NCBI RefSeq assembly: GCF_000247475.1
Contig: NZ_AHZC01000188.1
Span: 1-44,429 of the forward strand
Reading direction: 5' to 3'
DNA: 44,429 bases
DNA from: Rhizobium sp. PDO1-076
Lineage (GTDB): Bacteria > Pseudomonadota > Alphaproteobacteria > Rhizobiales > Rhizobiaceae
Position numbers and translations under genes: made by a program. Shown here piece after piece: positions 39,567-44,429 of this stretch (its first letter is position 1; each line of letters begins with the position of its first letter). Below the pieces are notes generated by a model. It made no database searches. It saw nothing but the letters and a program-made list of their open reading frames with translations, and was not told where the DNA came from.

Positions 39567-40880
39567 TCACGCCGCTGCCTCCGGCTTCGACGCCTTGCCG
39601 GCGACATAGGTTTCGACCACCGAACGGTCATCTCCCAGCGTCTGCAACAGGAACAGTTCCTCGCTGAGCGAGGTGATCGTTTCCATGCGCAGCCGCATGG
39701 CGGGCGTTGCGGCTGCGTTGAGAATGACGAGGTCGGCGTCGGTGCCCGGATCCAGCGTGCCGATGCGGCCCGCTAGGTCGAGGGCGACGGCGTTACCGAG
39801 CGTCATGTGATAGAAACTTTCGAGTGGGTTCAGCCGCTCGCCGAGCAATTGCTGGATCTTGTAGGCCTCATCCATGGTCTTCAACATCGAATAGCTCGAG
39901 CCGCCGCCGATATCGGTGGCAACCGCGACGGTCACCGGCTTTTCACGGCGCTGGATCGCCTTCAGGGAAAACAGGCCCGAGCCGAGGAAGAGGTTGGAGG
40001 TCGGGCAATGGACCGCGACCGCCCCGCTGTCGGCCATGGCATCGGCCTCGCGCTCGGAGAGATGGATGGCGTGGCCGAACAGGGCCTTTTTGCGCAGCAG
40101 GCCGTAGCGAGCATAGATGTCGGTATAGTCGATGGCGTCGGGAAAGAGTTCGCAGGTGTAGCGGATTTCGTCGTGGTTTTCAGACAGATGCGTCTGGATG
40201 TGCAGGTCGGGGAACTCTTCCGCCAGCCTCTGCGTCATCGCCATCTGTTCCGGCGTCGAGGTGATGGCGAAGCGCGGGGTGATGGCGACATGGTTGCGGC
40301 CCTTGCCGTGCCAGTCCTCGATCACGGCGCGGGTCTCGTCATAACCGAGCTGCGGCGTGTCGAGCAGTCCCTGCGGGGCATTGCGGTCCATCATCACCTT
40401 GCCGCCGATCATCAGCGTGCCGCGCTTCAGGCTTTCGGCAAAGAAGGCGTCGGCGGAGGCCTTGTGCACGGAGCAATAGGCAACGGCCGTGGTCGTGCCG
40501 TTGCGCAGGAATTCGTCGAAGAAATGGGTGGCGATGCGCTGCGCATGCGCGCTTTCGACGAAGCGGCATTCCTCGGGGAAGGTGTAGGTGTTCAGCCATT
40601 CCAGCAGGTTGGCGGCATAGGAGGCGATCACCTGCATCTGCGGGAAATGCACATGGCAGTCGATCAGGCCGGGCAGGATGAGATGCGGGCGATGGTCGAT
40701 TTCGGTGGCGTCCACGGCAGCCTTTTCCCGGACATCCGCATAGTTGCCGATGGCGGCAATCAGGCCGTCTCTGACCAGCACGGCGCCGTCGCCTTCATAG
40801 AGATAACTCTCGCTATCGGCGGCATGCTCAGGGGCACGGCGAAAGGAGAGGAGGCGGCCGCGGATCAGTGTTTCAGTCAT
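39567..40880 (-). CDS. guaD: guanine deaminase
   Basis: The 437-residue amidohydrolase converts guanine to xanthine. Metal ligands are visible: His76 and His78 (LIDCHVHFPQM), His231 (THLSEN, with the proton-shuttling Glu234), His near 270 (FGHAIHLSE) and Asp323 (ATDIGGGSS). FPEECRFVES and CPTSNLFLGSGLF are typical of GuaD. ATG at 40880 overlaps the puuD stop (ATGA), so urate oxidation and guanine entry are translated together. DUF3052 follows. Confidence 0.95.
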   Translation of the reverse strand: MTETLIRGRLLSFRRAPEHAADSESYLYEGDGAVLVRDGLIAAIGNYADVREKAAVDATEIDHRPHLILPGLIDCHVHFPQMQVIASYAANLLEWLNTYTFPEECRFVESAHAQRIATHFFDEFLRNGTTTAVAYCSVHKASADAFFAESLKRGTLMIGGKVMMDRNAPQGLLDTPQLGYDETRAVIEDWHGKGRNHVAITPRFAITSTPEQMAMTQRLAEEFPDLHIQTHLSENHDEIRYTCELFPDAIDYTDIYARYGLLRKKALFGHAIHLSEREADAMADSGAVAVHCPTSNLFLGSGLFSLKAIQRREKPVTVAVATDIGGGSSYSMLKTMDEAYKIQQLLGERLNPLESFYHMTLGNAVALDLAGRIGTLDPGTDADLVILNAAATPAMRLRMETITSLSEELFLLQTLGDDRSVVETYVAGKASKPEAAA

Positions 40881-42112
40881 TTCGTCTTGCCTTCGACCGC
40901 CGTCTCGAACCAGGCGACGAGCAGGGTGCGTTCCTTGTTCGAAAGATCGGTGATGTTGCCAGGCGGCATGGCATGGCTGCGGCCGGCCTGGATGTAGATT
41001 TCGCGAGCATGGGCGGCGATCTCGCCATCGGTCTCGAGTTTCACGCTCTTTGGCGCACGCACGACACCTTCCCAGACTGGTTCGGCGGCATGGCACATGG
41101 AGCAGCGGCTTTGTACGACGTCACGTACGGCGGAAAAATGCACGTTTTCGACAAAGGTCTTTTCCCGTGCGGAGAGCGAGACTTCGGTTTCACCGGTCAG
41201 CACCTTGGGCACGGTCGACAGCCAGATGATGACGATGAAGATCAGCACGGTGACCAGCCAGGTCCAGGTCGGCTGGCCTTTACGGGCATGGGTGGTGTTG
41301 AACCAATGGCGGATGGTCACGCCCATCAGGAAGACGAGGGCCGCGATGATCCAGTTGAACTGGGTGGCAAAGGCCAGCGGATAGTGGTTCGACAGCATGA
41401 AGAAGATGACGGGCAAGGTCAGGTAGTTGTTATGCAGCGAGCGTTGCTTGGCGATCATGCCGTATTTCGCATCCGGAGTGCGCCCCGCCAGTAGGTCTGC
41501 CACGACGATCTTCTGGTTCGGAATGATGATCATGAAGACATTGGCCGACATGATCGTCGCGGTGAAGGCGCCGAGATGCAGGAAGGCCGCGCGGCCGGTG
41601 AAGATCTGGGTATAGCCCCAGGCCATGGCGACCAGCACGATATAGAGGAAGACCATCAGGCCCCAGGTGTTCTTGCCGAGCGGTGACTTGCAGAGCAGGT
41701 CGTAGCAGACCCAGCCGACGCCGAGCGAGGCAAGCGACAGACAGATCGCCTGCCATGGTTCGATGTCGAGCACGGTGCGGTCGATGAGGAAGAGATCGGC
41801 GCCGCCATAATAGACAACGGCCAAAAGGGCAAAGCCGGAGAGCCAGGTGGCATAGCTTTCCCATTTGAACCAGGTGAGATGCTCAGGCATCGAGGCCGGC
41901 GCAACCAGGTATTTCTGCACATGGTAGAAGCCGCCGCCATGCACCTGCCATTCCTCGCCATTGACGCCGGGCGGGAAACCCGGGAGTTTCACCAGGCCGA
42001 GATCCAGCGCGATGAAATAGAAGGACGAGCCGATCCAGGCGATGGCGGTGATCACATGCAGCCAGCGCACCGCAAACGACAGCCATTCCCAGGCGATGGC
42101 GAATTCATACAT
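40877..42112 (-). CDS. puuD: membrane urate hydroxylase with cytochrome c domain
   Basis: The 411-residue protein is a PuuD-type urate oxidase. The first roughly 305 residues form about eight membrane helices with several His (VRWLHV, GFYHVQKY, HNNY, RHWF). The last roughly 100 form a mono-haem cytochrome c domain with CSMCH at 337-341 and Met382 (AMPPGN) as axial ligand. It oxidises urate to 5-hydroxyisourate and passes electrons to the respiratory chain, unlike soluble uricase which makes hydrogen peroxide. ATG at 42112 follows AGGGA by eight bases. It overlaps guaD by ATGA. Confidence 0.96.
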   Translation of the reverse strand: MYEFAIAWEWLSFAVRWLHVITAIAWIGSSFYFIALDLGLVKLPGFPPGVNGEEWQVHGGGFYHVQKYLVAPASMPEHLTWFKWESYATWLSGFALLAVVYYGGADLFLIDRTVLDIEPWQAICLSLASLGVGWVCYDLLCKSPLGKNTWGLMVFLYIVLVAMAWGYTQIFTGRAAFLHLGAFTATIMSANVFMIIIPNQKIVVADLLAGRTPDAKYGMIAKQRSLHNNYLTLPVIFFMLSNHYPLAFATQFNWIIAALVFLMGVTIRHWFNTTHARKGQPTWTWLVTVLIFIVIIWLSTVPKVLTGETEVSLSAREKTFVENVHFSAVRDVVQSRCSMCHAAEPVWEGVVRAPKSVKLETDGEIAAHAREIYIQAGRSHAMPPGNITDLSNKERTLLVAWFETAVEGKTK

Positions 42113-42347
42113 GCAAAGTCCCTTTCTTCCCCGAACGAGATACCTTGCAAAAACTTTGGGATGAAGGAAAGGGCGCAGGAGAGCCCGAAGGTATTTTGTA
42201 CAGGGCTTTTGTGCGGCGCACCAAATGCCACCTGTTATTTTCTGCATTAGTCCTAATATGACGATTCTGTTACGTTCTATACGTGATGCCGCCGGAACGG
42301 GTGGTTCGCGTCGAACCGGCGGCTTTTCCCCAACTGGAGATCAGCTG

Positions 42348-42680
42348 ATGCGCAGTATCCTGACAGGTATTCTGGTTGCGTATGCGTCTTGCGTTCATGC
42401 CCATGATTCAAAGAGCGGTTGGAGCTACGACGCCTTCTGCTGCAATGGCAACGAGCATACTGGCGATTGCCAGATGATCCCCTCGCAGAGCGTCAAGGTG
42501 ATCAAGGACGGCTATCAGCTGACGCTGACGCCGGGAGACCACAGGCTGGTCACGCGCCAGCATGTGTTCAACTTTCCGCAAACCACGACACGGCGGTCCG
42601 AAGACAGCGAGTATCACCTGTGCCTGTTTCCCGACGAGAACACGCCGCGCTGTTTTTATGCGCCGGACATGTCGTTCTAA
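42348..42680 (+). CDS. small secreted cysteine-containing protein
   Basis: The 110-residue protein has a signal peptide (MRSILTGILVAYASCVHA, cleavage before HDSKSGW) and a mature part with five Cys (FCCNGN, GDCQM, LCLF, RCFY). It resembles unnamed periplasmic proteins found in many Rhizobiales, which share the WxYdxxCC opening. ATG at 42348 follows GGAG by eight bases. It is divergent from puuD and overlaps the tail of the convergent LysR gene by four bases. I cannot assign a function. Confidence 0.8.
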   Translation: MRSILTGILVAYASCVHAHDSKSGWSYDAFCCNGNEHTGDCQMIPSQSVKVIKDGYQLTLTPGDHRLVTRQHVFNFPQTTTRRSEDSEYHLCLFPDENTPRCFYAPDMSF

Positions 42681-43624
42681 GCCTGCGGTATCGGGAGCGG
42701 TGGTGCCAGCGGTGGTGGAAGCGTTGCGGCCATCTCGTCATTGCCGAGCGTCCGGTCGATCCAGGTTTGAAAGGCGCGGATCTTTGGTGAGTTGCGCCGT
42801 GCATGCGGATAGACCATCCAGATGGGAGCGTGTGCCGCGCAGGCGAGCGGAAAAGGTTGAAGCAGGCGGCCCGAGGCCAGTTCCTCACGGAAGAAGAAGG
42901 GGCTGATAATGGCCACGCCCTGTCCGGCGATCGCAGCGCTCGCTTCCAGATCCTGCGCCTCGAACGTGTTCATGCTGTTGCCCTTGAGTGCAAGGTTCTG
43001 GACGCCCGCTGCGCTGAACCATTCCTTCCACCAATGATCATCCGGGCTGATGATCGGCAATTTCATCAGGTCTGACGGCTGGTGAACGCCGCCGATGCTG
43101 TCGGCGAGCTTCGGGCTGAGCATGGGCGTGAACGTCGCGCGGATCAGTTGGTGACTGACAAGGCCCGGCCATGGCCCGTCACCCCAACGGATCGCGATAT
43201 CGGCGCCATCGCGAGCGAAATCGGTCATCTTGTTGACGCGCAGCAGGCGAACGGCAATGTTCGAATGGTCGAGTTGAAACGATCCCAGATGTTTTGCCAG
43301 CCATTGGGTGGCGAAGGTCGGGATCGAGTGGATCTCCAGCGTTTCGCCTGAGGCGTGGCGGGCCGATGCGACCGCGTCGACCATCAAGCCAAAGGCCTCG
43401 CTGACCTTTGGCAGCAGCCTTGCACCCGTATCGGTCAACTCGATCTGCCGCGGTTTGCGCAGGAACAGCGTCTCGCCGATATTGTCCTCCAGCAGCTTGA
43501 TCTGATAGCTGACTGCCGTCTGGGTCATGCCGAGTTCTTCTCCGGCACGGGTAAAGCTGCCCAGCCGGCCCACCGCCTCGAAGACGCGCAGGGCATTGAG
43601 CGGGAACTGCTTCGACAGTTTCAT
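42677..43624 (-). CDS. LysR-family transcriptional regulator, GcvA-like
   Basis: The 315-residue protein has a LysR helix-turn-helix (FPLNALRVFEAVGRLGSFTR, recognition helix in MTQTAVSYQIKLLE) and an effector domain from about residue 95. The C-terminus carries a short Pro-rich tail. It lies between the puuD-guaD block and xdhC, so it is a candidate regulator of purine catabolism, though the immediate divergent gene is the 76-residue ORF. The inducer is unknown. Confidence 0.93.
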   Translation of the reverse strand: MKLSKQFPLNALRVFEAVGRLGSFTRAGEELGMTQTAVSYQIKLLEDNIGETLFLRKPRQIELTDTGARLLPKVSEAFGLMVDAVASARHASGETLEIHSIPTFATQWLAKHLGSFQLDHSNIAVRLLRVNKMTDFARDGADIAIRWGDGPWPGLVSHQLIRATFTPMLSPKLADSIGGVHQPSDLMKLPIISPDDHWWKEWFSAAGVQNLALKGNSMNTFEAQDLEASAAIAGQGVAIISPFFFREELASGRLLQPFPLACAAHAPIWMVYPHARRNSPKIRAFQTWIDRTLGNDEMAATLPPPLAPPLPIPQA

Positions 43625-43734
43625 GGATAAGTTCTCTTCATGAGCCGGCGCTGGAATTGAATTGGATCTGCGCTGCAGCTACCGCCATTCTGCACCCAAT
43701 GCAGCCGTGAATGCAACGGTGTATGGAGGCAAGG

Positions 43735-43965
43735 ATGACATCGATAATCAAGTCCCAATGGCTGTTCGTCAGCACATCTTTTGCCGGCTTGCGGCGGGCG
43801 GTGCGCCGCATTCTGGCAACCGATCACATGGCGGTCGACAGCCTGCCGGAGGCCCTGCGGCAAGATATCGGCCTGGAGGAAGGGCGGCCGTCAATGAACC
43901 GTTCAAAGGCCTTCTGGTCGGCAAATCGTCGCCTGGTCGATACGATCAGGACCGGACCGCTGTGA
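43735..43965 (+). CDS. small hypothetical protein, weakly DUF1127-like
   Basis: The 76-residue protein has a basic, partly hydrophobic N-terminal half and a segment LPEALRQDIGLEEGRP that recalls the RDIGL ending of DUF1127 proteins, small regulatory proteins common in rhizobia. The Arg-rich RNA-binding part of DUF1127 is not clear, so the match is weak. ATG at 43735 follows GGAGG. It is divergent from the LysR gene by about 110 bases and converges with xdhC. Confidence 0.6.
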   Translation: MTSIIKSQWLFVSTSFAGLRRAVRRILATDHMAVDSLPEALRQDIGLEEGRPSMNRSKAFWSANRRLVDTIRTGPL

Positions 43966-44036
43966 TGTAATGTCAGTCTATTCAGTGGTTTGACGGGAAA
44001 CGTTCTGATTGTGATTCGAGCGCTTGATGTGATGAT

Positions 44037-44429
44037 TCAGCCTAGCAGGGTCGACAGGAGTTCAGCCGTCACCATGGCTGCAATCACCGGCGGTCTCTTG
44101 TCCTTGACGGCGCTGCCGCCGATCGGCAGGACGAGCCGCTCGAGGTTTGCAGCGTCGGCGCCCTCGCGTATCAGCCAGCGGGAGAAGGTAGCGCGTTTGG
44201 TCGCCGAACCGATCATGCCGACATAGCGCAGATCGGGACGGGCGAGCGCCTGTTTGGCGATCAGGAAATCCAATGCGTGATCATGGGTGAGGATGACCGC
44301 AGCACCTCCTTCGCCAAGCCTGGCGATTTCCGCTTCTGGCATGGCAACACGGCGAAACGCGATACCTTCGGGCAGGTGGCCATCGATATGCGCGCGGGTG
44401 TCGATCAGCGTGACATTGAACGGAAGGGC
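44037..44429 (-). CDS. xdhC: xanthine dehydrogenase accessory protein XdhC, 5' end outside the window
   Basis: The frame runs off the right edge without a start, leaving about 130 C-terminal residues. Visible segments are LPFNVTLIDTRA, HDHALDFLIAKQAL, then YVGMIGSATKRATF and IGGSAVKDKRPPVIAAMVTA, all typical of XdhC. XdhC inserts sulfurated molybdenum cofactor into xanthine dehydrogenase, which makes urate from xanthine. The xdhA and xdhB genes would lie to the right of the window on the same strand in the usual order. It completes the path from guanine and xanthine to urate upstream of PuuD. Confidence 0.92.
   Translation of the reverse strand, partial: ALPFNVTLIDTRAHIDGHLPEGIAFRRVAMPEAEIARLGEGGAAVILTHDHALDFLIAKQALARPDLRYVGMIGSATKRATFSRWLIREGADAANLERLVLPIGGSAVKDKRPPVIAAMVTAELLSTLLG

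Overview
The window looks like the chromosome of an alphaproteobacterium of the family Rhizobiaceae (Rhizobium/Agrobacterium/Allorhizobium type). The evidence is the protein families present: eukaryotic-type glutamine synthetase GlnII beside a DUF2735 protein, a non-pyrrolysine MttB homologue, the ATP-grasp/alpha-E/transglutaminase cluster, a DUF1045 protein beside PuuE, and a PuuD-type urate hydroxylase in place of soluble uricase. Base composition is moderately high GC. I saw no phage, integrase, transposase or CRISPR array. The genus is an inference.

Region 1 (1-8.1 kb): the C-terminal part of an AraC regulator (cut by the left edge), a tRNA-Arg(CCG), a MarR regulator, a small protein with a J-domain-like HPD motif, then the leftward operon of circularly permuted ATP-grasp protein, alpha-E protein and transglutaminase (a widely conserved, poorly understood peptide-bond-forming system). 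An EamA exporter and an RhlE-like DEAD-box helicase follow.

Region 2 (8.3-24 kb): a leftward operon of PepSY protein, OmpR-type regulator and histidine kinase, divergent from a second PepSY protein coupled to a b-type cytochrome; an AlkC-type DNA glycosylase divergent from a WYL regulator; a chemotaxis receptor; an MttB homologue; a multi-PAS hybrid histidine kinase broken by a one-base frameshift inside its ATPase domain; and mnmD divergent, by three bases, from an FAD oxidoreductase, which looks like a split MnmC.

Region 3 (23.5-44.4 kb): purine catabolism dominates. Guanine deaminase (GuaD), XdhC (partial, right edge), urate hydroxylase (PuuD), 5-hydroxyisourate hydrolase (UraH), OHCU decarboxylase (UraD), allantoinase (PuuE), allantoicase (Alc) and ureidoglycolate lyase (AllA) together take guanine and urate to glyoxylate and urea, and GlnII with a sigma-54 type promoter sits among them to capture ammonium. 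Interspersed are a LysR/DUF1989 pair, a MerR/MFS efflux pair with a clear MerR-type operator promoter, a zinc alcohol dehydrogenase missing half of its structural zinc ligands, a MntA/HepT (MNT-HEPN) module directly in front of allA, a metallophosphoesterase coupled to uraH, an LldD-like oxidase, and a TetR/membrane protein pair with two matching palindromic operators.

The best candidates for something not well described are the ATP-grasp/alpha-E/transglutaminase operon with its J-like neighbour, the MNT-HEPN module wired into a purine operon, and the TetR regulon with its unrecognised membrane protein.
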